Shown one piece after another: positions 1 through 7,603 of a stretch of DNA of 64,000 bases (position 1 is the stretch's first letter; every line of letters begins with the position of its first letter). The stretch is from Streptomyces violaceusniger Tu 4113 (GTDB lineage: Bacteria > Actinomycetota > Actinomycetes > Streptomycetales > Streptomycetaceae). Location: NCBI RefSeq assembly GCF_000147815.2, contig NC_015952.1, positions 62,001-126,000 on the forward strand, written 5' to 3'. The notes under the pieces are model-generated. The model did not search any database. It was given only the letters and a program-made list of their open reading frames with translations, and was not told where the DNA came from. A program made the position numbers and the translations under genes.

Positions 1-1
1 C

Positions 2-208
2 GCCGCCCGGGTACGCGCGGTTGCCGGATGGTACGGCCCCGCCACACTCGCCCTGCTGCTCCTGGTGCTCCTCGGCACACCCGTCGCCGGAGGCATCGTG
101 GGCGCAGCACTCGCCGTACTCCCCCGCATCCCCGTATGGGCCCACGCCCGCCGCCAGCGCCGGACCGGCGGAAGCGGCGGCCAGGCCGACCACGGCCTAG
201 CCGCCTGA
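2..208 (+). CDS. C-terminal part of a small membrane protein (cut by window edge)
   Basis: An open frame runs from the left edge to a TGA and has no start in the window. It encodes a glycine/alanine/leucine-rich hydrophobic stretch (TLALLLLVLLGTPVAGGIVG) that reads as one or two membrane helices, followed by a basic tail with an RRQRR cluster and a Gly/Ser-rich end. The basic tail suggests a cytoplasmic C-terminus. Small hydrophobic proteins of this look are common among plasmid spread and transfer genes of Streptomyces, but nothing here proves that role. Codon use fits a real gene. Confidence 0.6.
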   Translation, partial: AARVRAVAGWYGPATLALLLLVLLGTPVAGGIVGAALAVLPRIPVWAHARRQRRTGGSGGQADHGLAA

Positions 209-290
209 CCCCGCCCCAACGGGCGCCCGCACCCGGCGGGCGCCCCAGCCACCACCGCCCCGACCACGGCACAGCACGAGAGGAACCCCC

Positions 291-569
291 ATGCCGCGCT
301 CACCCATCGACATCACGACGGACCTTGCCCACTACCTAGCCATCACGAAGCCCGGCAGCATGCGCCCCACCCACGGGCACGCCCCCGCGCCGGTCCCGTA
401 CACCGACACCGACCGGGCCAAGACCGCCCCCAAGCTCCGGGCCGCCGCCGCCGAATGGCGCCAAGCCGACCCCGAGGGGTACGCCCAGTGGCGCGCCGCA
501 CAGAAGGACGACCCGGACGCGGAGCCGTGCCAGTTCTGCGCCACCTGCCGCACCGGCGGGCCGAAGTAG
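291..569 (+). CDS. Small hypothetical protein with C-terminal cysteine knuckle
   Basis: 92 residues, not recognised. The ATG follows GAGAGGAACCCCC, a good ribosome site. The leader also carries the GACCACGGCA element found before many genes in this block (261-272), but without the palindromic promoter. The middle is basic and rich in alanine and tryptophan (AAAEWRQADPEGYAQW). The end has three cysteines in CQFCATC, which could bind zinc or iron with few other ligands. It may be transcribed with the membrane gene that ends 83 bp upstream. Confidence 0.7.
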   Translation: MPRSPIDITTDLAHYLAITKPGSMRPTHGHAPAPVPYTDTDRAKTAPKLRAAAAEWRQADPEGYAQWRAAQKDDPDAEPCQFCATCRTGGPK

Positions 570-681
570 AACCCGGCCGGGCCGGACGTGCCCGAACTGA
601 TCACGCCCCGCCCGGCAGCAGTCACCACAGAACCCGAACCCCGTCGACCGATTGGCCGCCCACTCACATCGGAGAGCGCAC

Positions 682-1173
682 ATGTTCAAACCCATCACGG
701 ATCTCCACGCCCTCACGGCGGAAGACGCCCTGTATGTGGAATTCAGCATGAACGGAGCCCGAACCTGGGAGGAGTACCGATACGCCCCGAGTGCGCCGCC
801 CACCATGTCCGGCACCGCCGCCCGCGACTTCCTCACCGGCGCGCAGCACAGCGGCGGCCGAGTCGAGTACGCCGACGGCGCGGCAATCATCCGGCGCGCC
901 CTCCCCTCCGGGAAAGACAGTCTCCACGTCTGGCGACTGTCCCTCATCGCGTGGCCCGCCCTTGGCTGCACCGTCACCATGCGCCGCCACGGCGCGCCCG
1001 AACACCTAAGCGACACCACGGGTGCCGTGGTGTCGACACCGGCCCGGGGTGACACGCGTCTAACCGTCGATGGCACACCGTGGACCTTCAACATTCCCCG
1101 CGAGGAGTTCCCCCACCTCTACACGTGGGAGTACGCCGACGAGTCCGGCGCGCACTCCGGCCCACGGCGCTAG
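682..1173 (+). CDS. Hypothetical protein, 163 aa
   Basis: Unrecognised soluble protein. The ATG at 682 is chosen over an in-frame one at 652 because CGGAGAG lies just before it. The sequence is mixed alpha/beta with many aromatic residues (EEYRY, WRLSLIAWP, LYTWEYADE) and no clear motif, signal peptide or membrane segment. It is the last gene of the left-edge group. Its stop is followed by 361 bp holding two copies of the plasmid-wide palindrome. Confidence 0.75.
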   Translation: MFKPITDLHALTAEDALYVEFSMNGARTWEEYRYAPSAPPTMSGTAARDFLTGAQHSGGRVEYADGAAIIRRALPSGKDSLHVWRLSLIAWPALGCTVTMRRHGAPEHLSDTTGAVVSTPARGDTRLTVDGTPWTFNIPREEFPHLYTWEYADESGAHSGPRR

Positions 1174-1215
1174 CAACACCCCGGCGGAGCGTGCTCCCGT
1201 GCGTGATCACGTTCC

Positions 1216-1258
1216 GCCGGCAACAGTCACAGAGAGTCACGCACATGATGTGCTAGGC
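1216..1258 (+). repeat. 43-bp direct repeat, copy 1, with variant palindrome
   Basis: This segment matches 3734-3776 at about 38 of 43 positions. Both begin GCCGGCAAC and end in GCACATNATGTGCTAGGC. The palindrome here keeps the GCACAT/ATGTGC core and the right TAG but has CAC instead of CTA on the left. It lies 43 bp after the stop of the previous gene and about 215 bp before the full promoter palindrome. An auxiliary operator is the natural reading. Confidence 0.7.
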
Positions 1259-1471
1259 ATCCGAGAGACTGTGTCACGAACCATGCGGCACCGTGCGGAA
1301 CTGTGCCGTAAGTGAAGCTCTGAGAGTTTCCGGACATTTTTTCTTCGGGCCCTCGGTGGCGCTCCTCGGTGATCTGAACCGGGGGCATGCGTCCACAGTG
1401 GCGCCCGACCTGGTGGGGCCGATGCGATCACCTGACCGGCGGCAGTCGGGACGTGTCGTTACCCCCCTGCC

Positions 1472-1493
1472 CTAGCACATTGTGTGCTAGGGT
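1472..1493 (+). promoter_or_regulatory. Palindromic promoter-operator, site 1
   Basis: CTAGCACATTGTGTGCTAG followed by GGT. The right arm forms an extended -10 (TGCTAGGGT). The start codon of the next gene lies 44 nt after the palindrome, and the leader has AAGACCACGGCAGA. It is one of thirteen full sites in the window. The overlap of symmetry with the -10 box suggests an operator bound by a dimeric repressor, or a site for an activator. Confidence 0.75.
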
Positions 1494-1534
1494 CAGCGAA
1501 GCAAGACCACGGCAGACACGAGAGGACCCCGGGA

Positions 1535-2743
1535 ATGGCTATCTACATCAGCGCCACCAGCGCCCCCCGTCGCGGCCGGTGGGGCCTGGAGTCCCCCACG
1601 CTGCACCTGCACCCCGGGTGCCCCGGCGCCGGGTGCGACTCCCCCGACACCATCACGGTCAACCGCATCGGTGAGGCGTACGCGATCATGCGGGCGCTGA
1701 AGTCGGGTCTTCGGTACGACGGTGAGCGCTACGTGCGCAACCGCGTCCACACCTTCCGCCTGTCGGGAGACGTGGCGGAGGAGACCCTGACGCGTGAGGA
1801 CGTGGCCGCGCTGCCGGTGTCCCGCTCGAACCCGGACCACCCGGAGTACGGCGAGTGGCGCGAGGCGGTCATCAGTAACGCGCCGGTCGGCCGGAAGGCG
1901 GTCACAGAGTGCGGGATGATCTCGCCCGCGTTCGCCCGCCGGATCGGGATCAAGGGCGTGTACCTGTGGGACACCGCCCCGCGGGAGGCGGGAGCGGCCC
2001 CGGAGCGGGTCAACGACACCACGACGGAAATGCTGACCGTCGGCGCGGACAACGCGGCCGGTGAGCCGGTGTACGTGCGCACCCTGCCGGAGCGCCACAG
2101 CGTGCACCGCGGGAAGACCACGGCGGACGTGTTCCGGCGTGAGGGCTACTGGTTCACGGTCCCCGGCGACTTCCCCGCGTCCCTGCCTGACTCCCTGCAC
2201 CAGTCGCGGGAGACGTTCGCGGTGTTCCAGTCGCCGGACGTGGTCCCGGGCGTGTGGGTGTGGGTGGTGCGCGCCGAGGGGCCCAGCGGCCGGAACCTGG
2301 GCGCGTCCACGGAGTCCCGCCGGGTGGCTGTGCGTCTGGCCCTGGCGGCGCTCGCCCGTCTGCGCACGGAGACTGCGGCCGACATCATGGCCACCCGCCG
2401 GGCTATCGGTCTGGAAGAGGTCCCGCCGGTCCGTATCGCGGTCACCGACGGCACGTGGGTTCTGCACGTGCGGTGCGCGTGCGACATCCCGGAGGCGGAC
2501 GCGGTGGGCGAGACGGCCACCGTAGGCGACGCGGGCGAGCTGTTCGCGGACGAGTGCGACCCGTGGAAGCTGTGTCAGGGCTCGCCGCGGGTGCTGTTCT
2601 TCGACGACCGCACGACCCGCGGCCGGATCGTGGCCCACGGCGCCCGTGGCCCGAAGGGTGAGCCGTCGGTGTTCGTCGACCCCCAGGGCGGCGGCCCCCG
2701 GTACGCGGTGCGGCTCACCGAAATCGGCGGCCGGAACATCTAG
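1535..2743 (+). CDS. Hypothetical protein, 402 aa, first gene under palindromic promoter 1
   Basis: Not recognised. ATG 1535 is preferred to an in-frame upstream ATG at 1484 because that one lies inside the promoter palindrome; AGAGGACCCC precedes 1535. The N-terminus has LHPGCPGAGC (two cysteines near residue 30). The middle contains WVWVVRAEGPS and a helical stretch rich in alanine and arginine. A late VRCACD and DECDPWKLCQ add more cysteines, so a split metal site is possible. No membrane segment or signal peptide is seen. It is followed 92 bp later, past a hairpin, by another gene probably in the same transcript. Confidence 0.8.
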   Translation: MAIYISATSAPRRGRWGLESPTLHLHPGCPGAGCDSPDTITVNRIGEAYAIMRALKSGLRYDGERYVRNRVHTFRLSGDVAEETLTREDVAALPVSRSNPDHPEYGEWREAVISNAPVGRKAVTECGMISPAFARRIGIKGVYLWDTAPREAGAAPERVNDTTTEMLTVGADNAAGEPVYVRTLPERHSVHRGKTTADVFRREGYWFTVPGDFPASLPDSLHQSRETFAVFQSPDVVPGVWVWVVRAEGPSGRNLGASTESRRVAVRLALAALARLRTETAADIMATRRAIGLEEVPPVRIAVTDGTWVLHVRCACDIPEADAVGETATVGDAGELFADECDPWKLCQGSPRVLFFDDRTTRGRIVAHGARGPKGEPSVFVDPQGGGPRYAVRLTEIGGRNI

Positions 2744-2773
2744 CGATCATTCGCGGCCCTGTGCGGCCGTGTA

Positions 2774-2800
2774 CGGGCCCGGGAACGACTCCCGGGCCCG
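2774..2800 (+). terminator. Intergenic hairpin between two co-directional genes
   Basis: Perfect 11-bp stem CGGGCCCGGGA / TCCCGGGCCCG with a 5-base loop, 30 bp after a stop codon and 35 bp before the next start. No T-run follows, so it may attenuate or protect mRNA rather than end transcription completely. Confidence 0.5.
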
Positions 2801-2835
2801 GAGGACACGAAACCCCCTGAGAGGACATCACAGCC

Positions 2836-3702
2836 ATGGCCAAGCGCCGCCAGTACACCCGTGAGCTTCTGTCCGCCCGTGCCGAGTCGGTCACGGCGCA
2901 CACCGAGGGGCGCGGCCCCCTGCTCCGCATCGTGGCCGGGTGGGGCGGGGAGTCCGGCGCCATGCCGGTGCAGTACGCGCCCCGGTCCAAGGGCGACCCG
3001 CGCCCGTGGGTGCAGTGGAACCAGCACGACGGAAGCGAGGGTTTCCGGTTCACCGGCCGGGACTGCTGGGCGCAGCCGGTCACCGACGACAACGCGGCCC
3101 CGGAGTTCTGGGCGGTTGAGCGCACGATCTTGACGCGTCTCGCGGCCCGCGGTATCGCGATGGTGCAGGAGCGCGGCCAGGACTGGTCTTACCTGTCGTA
3201 CGTGTTCGCCGACGGCTCCGCGGTGGTGGTGTACGGCGGGGACGTCAACGGGCTGGCAGAGAACTCGGTGCGGCACACCGTGGGCGAACACGGGCGCCTG
3301 TCGTGGCACTGGATGAGCGCCAACGGCACCCGGGAGCGGGAAGGCGAGATTCCCGAGGGTGAGCAGGGCGCCGACTTCGGGCGCGACTCGGTGGCGCTCA
3401 TCATGGCCGTGACCACACTCGCGGCCCGGCACGGCCGGGCGTGGCAGCAGGACGCGCGGGATGATCTGAACGCGGCGGCCCACCAGTGGGCGCAGGAGAA
3501 CGGCGCAGAGCTTCCGTTCCCGCCCGCCGCCGATGACGGCCCCGCCCCGGTGCCCGTGGCGGAGGCGGAGCCCGCCCCGGAGGCGGACAAGTGCGGGGCG
3601 GAGTTCGTTCACGGCGGCCGGTCGTACGCGTGCACCCGTTCCCCGCAGCACGCCCCGCCGTGCAGCCACGCGGCGCCGGTCCCGGTGCCCGTGCGCGCGT
3701 AG
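2836..3702 (+). CDS. Hypothetical protein with C-terminal Cys/His motif, 288 aa
   Basis: Unrecognised. GAGAGGACATCACAGCC before the ATG is a good ribosome site. The body is aromatic-rich and ends in an Ala/Pro-rich linker (residues about 230-250). A short tail follows with CGAEF, YACTRSPQH and PPCSH, that is C-x(14)-C-x(5)-H-x(3)-C-x-H or similar, a likely zinc knuckle. A near-identical tail pattern (CGADL...FTCNRRVAH...RC) occurs in the protein at 33649-34272, so the knuckle is a shared module. No operator lies directly before it; it probably depends on the promoter at 1472. Confidence 0.8.
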   Translation: MAKRRQYTRELLSARAESVTAHTEGRGPLLRIVAGWGGESGAMPVQYAPRSKGDPRPWVQWNQHDGSEGFRFTGRDCWAQPVTDDNAAPEFWAVERTILTRLAARGIAMVQERGQDWSYLSYVFADGSAVVVYGGDVNGLAENSVRHTVGEHGRLSWHWMSANGTREREGEIPEGEQGADFGRDSVALIMAVTTLAARHGRAWQQDARDDLNAAAHQWAQENGAELPFPPAADDGPAPVPVAEAEPAPEADKCGAEFVHGGRSYACTRSPQHAPPCSHAAPVPVPVRA

Positions 3703-3733
3703 GTTGCGCGTCCCCGGCGGGGGTTCACGCTGC

Positions 3734-3776
3734 GCCGGCAACGGCTACACAGAGTCACGCACATAATGTGCTAGGC
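3734..3776 (+). repeat. 43-bp direct repeat, copy 2, with variant palindrome
   Basis: Second copy of the repeat at 1216-1258, again just after a stop codon and upstream of a full palindrome (here only 60 bp away). Its core reads GCACATAATGTGCTAGG and the left CTA is again replaced by CAC. Conservation outside the palindrome (GCCGGCAAC, CAGAGTCAC) shows that the whole 43 bp was copied or selected together. Confidence 0.7.
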
Positions 3777-3835
3777 CCTGTGTGGCCGTCACCCGGCACC
3801 CCCGGGCACGGCGCGTCCGCACTTCCCCCCCTCCT

Positions 3836-3857
3836 CTAGCACATCACGTGCTAGAGT
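3836..3857 (+). promoter_or_regulatory. Palindromic promoter-operator, site 2
   Basis: CTAGCACATCACGTGCTAG then AGT, giving the extended -10 TGCTAGAGT. The start codon is 37 nt after the palindrome, the shortest spacing of the set. The leader contains AAGACCACGGCAGA and AAAGG. Confidence 0.75.
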
Positions 3858-3891
3858 CTGAGACTCAAGACCACGGCAGAAAGGCCCCACC

Positions 3892-5118
3892 ATGAGCACC
3901 CCGACCCGCAATCATGACGGCCGGTACACCATCGGAAAGCGTCAGCCGAACGGCCGCTGTCCCGTGTTCGTGGACGGCGCCACAGAGCCGACCGGCTACG
4001 TGTGGACGACCGGCCACGGCGCGCGGCCCTGGGCCACCGAGGGGAGCGACAGCCACCCGGCGACGTACCCCGACATGAACGCGCGCCGGTGGCAGGCGGC
4101 CGAACGCGTCGTAGACCTGGTGGACGCGCGGAAGCTGTCCGCCACGGAGGCCGAGCAGCGCCGGGAGCGCGCGGGCCGGGCCCCGGAGGGGTGGCGGTTC
4201 GCGTCGTGGGAGGAGATCACCCGCGAGGGGTTCCGGCGCGTGCGGCTGGTGGCTCAGTCCGCGTACGTCGACCCCGCCAACGACGGCCAGCCGGACGCGG
4301 GCGAACGCTACGCGGTCAGCTTCCGTGCAAAGCCGGTCCGCCTCCACAGCGTCTCCCGTCACGGCCGGGTGCCCCAGCTCCAGGCCCTGTACGGCGATTT
4401 CCTGCACGTCACCTATGAGGGCGGGCCGCTCTACGCGGCGTGCGGTAACAACGGAATCGCGTTGGGGGCCCTGGTGCCGGTGGACACGCCGCGCCGTACC
4501 GTCTCCGCGGTGCCGTGCCCGGAGTGCGGCAGCCATGACGCGCTGTACGCGTTCGGGGCCCGCACAGGGTGCGGGGCGTGCGTGTGCCGCGCCCTCAAGT
4601 GGGTGCCGGATGACCTGCCGTTCCCCATCGCGGACGATGACCCGGTTTTCAACCCGGGCGACAGGGTGGCCCTGGACGTCGTGGGCACGGACGGGATCAC
4701 CGACAGCCATTACGGCACCGTGTGCGAGTGGACCGCCTACCTTGACGGCTGGTCGGCGCACCCGGCCGGAGGCGTGTTCCGCAACGTGCGCGTGTCCTTG
4801 CCCTACGGCTCCGGACAGTCCAACTGCGTGCCCGCCAAGCTGCGCAAGGTGGACCAGGTGGAGGACTTCCCCGCGGAAACGGTGGAGGGGTGGCGGGCCG
4901 GTGCTGAGGCGGTCCGGTTCGACTACAACGCCGATGGCGTGGCGTTCGAGCGCCGCGGGTGGGTGGTCGGGTTCAGCGACGGCCCCGACGGCGCCCGGAT
5001 GCTGCGGTTCACCTCTTCCCCGACCCTCCCGGCCACGCCGTACCCGGTGGCGGAGGTCTTCCGCATCGGGTCACACGCCGCGTGGTGCGCGGCCCGGTCG
5101 CGCAAGCGCGCGGCCTGA
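3892..5118 (+). CDS. Zinc-ribbon hypothetical protein, 408 aa
   Basis: Unrecognised large protein. The ATG follows the palindromic promoter and the GAAAGGCCCCACC leader. Around residue 208 there is a four-cysteine ribbon, CPECGSHDALYAF followed by CGACVC, typical of a zinc site. After it come beta-rich segments with DRVALDVVGTDG and WTAYLDGWSAHP, which read like a small barrel domain. The N-terminal third carries an acidic/basic helix (RRWQAAERVVDLVDARK). The protein has no membrane helix. The hairpin at 5137-5167 ends or processes the message before the next gene. Confidence 0.8.
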   Translation: MSTPTRNHDGRYTIGKRQPNGRCPVFVDGATEPTGYVWTTGHGARPWATEGSDSHPATYPDMNARRWQAAERVVDLVDARKLSATEAEQRRERAGRAPEGWRFASWEEITREGFRRVRLVAQSAYVDPANDGQPDAGERYAVSFRAKPVRLHSVSRHGRVPQLQALYGDFLHVTYEGGPLYAACGNNGIALGALVPVDTPRRTVSAVPCPECGSHDALYAFGARTGCGACVCRALKWVPDDLPFPIADDDPVFNPGDRVALDVVGTDGITDSHYGTVCEWTAYLDGWSAHPAGGVFRNVRVSLPYGSGQSNCVPAKLRKVDQVEDFPAETVEGWRAGAEAVRFDYNADGVAFERRGWVVGFSDGPDGARMLRFTSSPTLPATPYPVAEVFRIGSHAAWCAARSRKRAA

Positions 5119-5136
5119 CCCTCCCCTGAGCTTGAC

Positions 5137-5167
5137 CCCCGCCGGTCGCAACGGCCGACCGGCGGGG
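5137..5167 (+). terminator. Hairpin after the zinc-ribbon gene
   Basis: Twelve-base stem CCCCGCCGGTCG / CGACCGGCGGGG with a 7-base loop, 18 bp after the stop codon. The next gene begins 44 bp further, after a GACCACGGCAGA leader element, so part of transcription may read through. Confidence 0.6.
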
Positions 5168-5177
5168 CCCCTGAACC

Positions 5178-5189
5178 GACCACGGCAGA
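5178..5189 (+). promoter_or_regulatory. Leader element without palindrome
   Basis: GACCACGGCAGA occurs 21 bp before a start codon but no CTAGCACAT palindrome is present. Similar freestanding copies are at 261, 7567, 9645, 14567, 23897 and 59877. They imply that the element works in the mRNA leader or is a relic of copied promoter-leader cassettes. Confidence 0.5.
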
Positions 5190-5210
5190 TACAAGGAAGG
5201 ACCCCCGATC

Positions 5211-5804
5211 ATGGGTGTTTCGCTCGCTAAGACCGCTCCCGCCTCCGCCCCCGTCTCCCGCTCCGTGTCCCTGGAGAAGTTCACCCCCGGCCGTCTGGCA
5301 CTCGCCGAAGCGGTGGCCGAGCACGGCGCCGGGGTGAAGTTCGTCGCGGTCCGCCACGTGGTCGGCTGGTCATGCCTGGACGTGTCGGCAGAGGTTCTGT
5401 ACGGCGGCGCCGGTCTGCTCATCACCGGCGGTCTCAGCGGGGCGCAGTACGCGAACGCGTGGGCCGTCATCGACGGCATGATGTCGCGCGGAATCGGGCA
5501 CTTCGCGGTCGTCACACAGTCCCCGTCCGACGCGCTCACCATCGTTCGGTACGTGGTGCGTGAGGGCCGGGTGTACTCGGCGGCCGACTGGGTGGAAGAG
5601 CAGTACGGCCCGGCCGAGGGCGAGACCCTGACCGGCGCCGGTCTCCAGGCGTACGAAGCGGCATCGCTGGACCGGTGGGAGAAGGACAGCGCCCACCTTC
5701 ACCACGTGGCGAAAATCCTTGAGGACCGGCGCGAGGAGCGGCGCCAGATGAGGGAGCGGGCCGCCGCGCGGCTCGCCTCCGCCACTCAGGCCCCCCCGGC
5801 CTAG
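5211..5804 (+). CDS. Hypothetical protein, 197 aa
   Basis: Unrecognised. The ATG is preceded by AAGGAAGGACCCCCGATC. The central region is hydrophobic and glycine-rich (VLYGGAGLLITGGLSGAQYANAW), more like a buried alpha/beta core than a membrane helix. The C-terminal third is a charged helix (DRREERRQMRERAAARL) that could form a coiled coil. It probably shares a transcript with the zinc-ribbon gene upstream, as only a hairpin and a leader element separate them. Confidence 0.8.
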   Translation: MGVSLAKTAPASAPVSRSVSLEKFTPGRLALAEAVAEHGAGVKFVAVRHVVGWSCLDVSAEVLYGGAGLLITGGLSGAQYANAWAVIDGMMSRGIGHFAVVTQSPSDALTIVRYVVREGRVYSAADWVEEQYGPAEGETLTGAGLQAYEAASLDRWEKDSAHLHHVAKILEDRREERRQMRERAAARLASATQAPPA

Positions 5805-5827
5805 ACCCTGGCCGTTACGCAGAGCTC

Positions 5828-5857
5828 CCCCCGCCGGCAACGCGTCACCGGCGGGGG
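5828..5857 (+). terminator. Intergenic hairpin
   Basis: Stem CCCCCGCCGG / CCGGCGGGGG (10 bp) with a 10-base loop, between a stop codon and the next gene's ribosome site. No T-run follows. Confidence 0.5.
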
Positions 5858-5892
5858 CGCTCCCCGTTGCCGACACAGTGAAGGGGGCCCGC

Positions 5893-6429
5893 ATGGCGCG
5901 GCCGGTCGATGTCTCCGAGGTGCAGGCGTGCGCGCTGGTGCCCGAAGTGCTCGCGGCGGCCGACGCCGCGTGTCTGGCCGCCTTCGGCCGGTCCGCCTAC
6001 CCGCCCGGCACGGTCGTTTCCACGGCGCCGAACGGGGAGCGGGGAACGGTGCTGGGCCCGTGGCGGGCCGCGCCGGGGGTCATGCTCGCGGTGGACTTCG
6101 GGACCGAGTCCTACCGGTGCCAGTGGCCCGGGGAGGTGGAACCGGTGCCGGGCGCGAGGGCGGACCGGCCGCGCCTGTACCCGTCGACCGGCGGCGGGTA
6201 CTTCTGGCACGGCGGCTTTGAGTGGCTGGTGTGGCGGCACGCCAAGGGCGCCCACTCCTGGGACGTGGCGCGGAAGATGCCCGGGGGTACGCGGGTGGAT
6301 GAGCGGTGTTACGTGGTGCGGGCGGTGCGCGGCCGACCGGCCGACGCGTGGACGGCCGCCCTGGCGGCGCTGGACGCCGCGCGGCTGGTGGTGCCGGACC
6401 CGTACACCGCGGACGCGATGACCGGCTAG
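5893..6429 (+). CDS. Hypothetical protein, 178 aa
   Basis: Unrecognised. ATG 5893 is used because GAAGGGGGCCCGC precedes it; a GTG at 5878 overlaps that ribosome site. The protein is compact and aromatic (YFWHGGFEWLVWRHAKGAHSW) with a C-terminal alanine-rich helix, and has no clear catalytic motif. Weak similarity in style to small nucleic-acid-modifying or binding domains is only an impression. It is the last gene before palindromic promoter 3. Confidence 0.75.
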   Translation: MARPVDVSEVQACALVPEVLAAADAACLAAFGRSAYPPGTVVSTAPNGERGTVLGPWRAAPGVMLAVDFGTESYRCQWPGEVEPVPGARADRPRLYPSTGGGYFWHGGFEWLVWRHAKGAHSWDVARKMPGGTRVDERCYVVRAVRGRPADAWTAALAALDAARLVVPDPYTADAMTG

Positions 6430-6468
6430 ACATGCCGGGGAAGTGTGACGCGCAACACACCCCCAGCT

Positions 6469-6490
6469 CTAGCACATCACATGCTAGAGT
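6469..6490 (+). promoter_or_regulatory. Palindromic promoter-operator, site 3
   Basis: CTAGCACATCACATGCTAG then AGT. The right half-site has lost the GT of TGTGCTAG but keeps TGCTAGAGT, so the -10 box is intact. The leader CGGAGACGTCA is shared with sites at 14181, 18896 and 23052. The start codon lies 48 nt downstream. Confidence 0.75.
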
Positions 6491-6535
6491 CGGAGACGTC
6501 ACAACGACCACGGCGAAAGCCCGAAGGAGACACCC

Positions 6536-7516
6536 ATGTCCGACGTGTTCGCGAACTTCCCCGCCCCGTACCTGGGCGGCCCGCTCACCGGTAAGACCGA
6601 GGGGGCGGCGGGCAAGCGCAACGCCGACGGCGCCGCCCGCGCGTTCGACAACTTCCGCGCCTACGGGTACATCCCGGCGACCGCCCCTGCCGTCGGCTCC
6701 GTGATCGTCGTGGACGAGGAGACCAAGACGGTCAAGGCCGACGCGGACGGCCGCGCATACGTGGACGTCCTGAGCCGCAAGGGCGAGACGATCGCGGGAT
6801 GGTTCGGCTACCCGGGGTCGGAGCACCTGACGGTCGCGTACTGCGTGATCTGCAAGCAGTACGCGACCGTCTACAACTCCCACGTACGGCGCGGTTCCTC
6901 GCACGCCGGGTGCACCGCCCGCGGCAGGGCCGCCCGAGTCGCCGCCGTCGAAATCATGACCGGCGAGAAGATCACCGCCCCCGGCCCGCAGGAGCAGCCC
7001 AACGGAGCCACCCGGGCGCCGGAGGCCCCCGAAGCGACCGAAGCGACCGAATCCGCCGCAACGGTCCGCGCCCAGGCCGCGGAGAAGTCGGCCGACTCCC
7101 GGCCCGCCCCCGCCCCCGCCACTCAGCCCCCGAAGCCCGCCGCGGTTCGCCCCCTGGGGTCGAACCAGTGGCGCGCCCTGGACGGGATGCTCAACACCTC
7201 CCCGCGGTTCGCCGGACTGGCGGCCGGGGAGTGGGACAGCGCCCGCCCTGGGTGGCAACTGGCCACCCTGTCGGGGACCGAGCGCGTCATGGAATCTCTG
7301 ACGCGCTCCGGCCACGTGGCCAAGACCGGCACCCGCTACACGATCACCGGCAAGGGCCGGGCGGAGCACGCGGCCGACCCGCGTACCAAGTCCACTGACG
7401 ACGGGCCGCAGGAAGGCGCCGCCCGCGCTGACCTGGTGACCGCGCCCAAGCCGTCCGCGCCCCGCACCGCGGCCAAGGGCGCTCCGGCGGAGCCGACCGG
7501 CATGGACATGAGCTGA
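6536..7516 (+). CDS. Putative winged-helix protein with cysteine site, 326 aa
   Basis: Unrecognised family. GAAGGAGACACCC precedes the ATG. Near residue 103 the segment CVICKQY, followed later by SHAGC, could form a metal site. A low-complexity linker (residues about 145-205, with EAPEATEATES and Pro/Ala runs) joins it to a C-terminal domain. That domain, WRALDGMLN ... VMESLTRSGHVAKTGTRYTI, has the helix-turn-wing pattern of a small DNA-binding winged helix. The tail is again Pro/Ala/Lys-rich. It is a candidate regulator or DNA-associated protein under palindromic control. Confidence 0.78.
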   Translation: MSDVFANFPAPYLGGPLTGKTEGAAGKRNADGAARAFDNFRAYGYIPATAPAVGSVIVVDEETKTVKADADGRAYVDVLSRKGETIAGWFGYPGSEHLTVAYCVICKQYATVYNSHVRRGSSHAGCTARGRAARVAAVEIMTGEKITAPGPQEQPNGATRAPEAPEATEATESAATVRAQAAEKSADSRPAPAPATQPPKPAAVRPLGSNQWRALDGMLNTSPRFAGLAAGEWDSARPGWQLATLSGTERVMESLTRSGHVAKTGTRYTITGKGRAEHAADPRTKSTDDGPQEGAARADLVTAPKPSAPRTAAKGAPAEPTGMDMS

Positions 7517-7523
7517 ACCTCCC

Positions 7524-7552
7524 GGGGCCCCCGGCGACCGGCCGGGGGCCCC
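7524..7552 (+). terminator. Intergenic hairpin
   Basis: Stem GGGGCCCCCGG pairs with CCGGGGGCCCC around a short loop, 8 bp after a stop. It precedes another leader element (7567) and the next gene. Confidence 0.55.
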
Positions 7553-7603
7553 GCCCCCACGGGCACGACCACGGCAGCACACGACGATGGAGGAACCGGG
7601 CAC

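Larger units (their letters stand above)
1174..1534. other. Intergenic control region with two palindromes
   Basis: No credible gene in 361 bp. It holds an imperfect hairpin (CGGCGGA to TCCGCCG, about 1184-1219), the variant palindrome at 1241-1256 and the full palindrome at 1472-1490. A run of seven Ts near 1338 after a weak stem could end transcription from the left. The DNA between the two sites is less GC-rich than its surroundings. Confidence 0.6.

Noticed and set aside
1493..2638. 381-residue reverse frame opposite the first regulon gene
   Set aside because: No ribosome site, Arg/His/Pro-rich product and fully antisense to 1535-2743.
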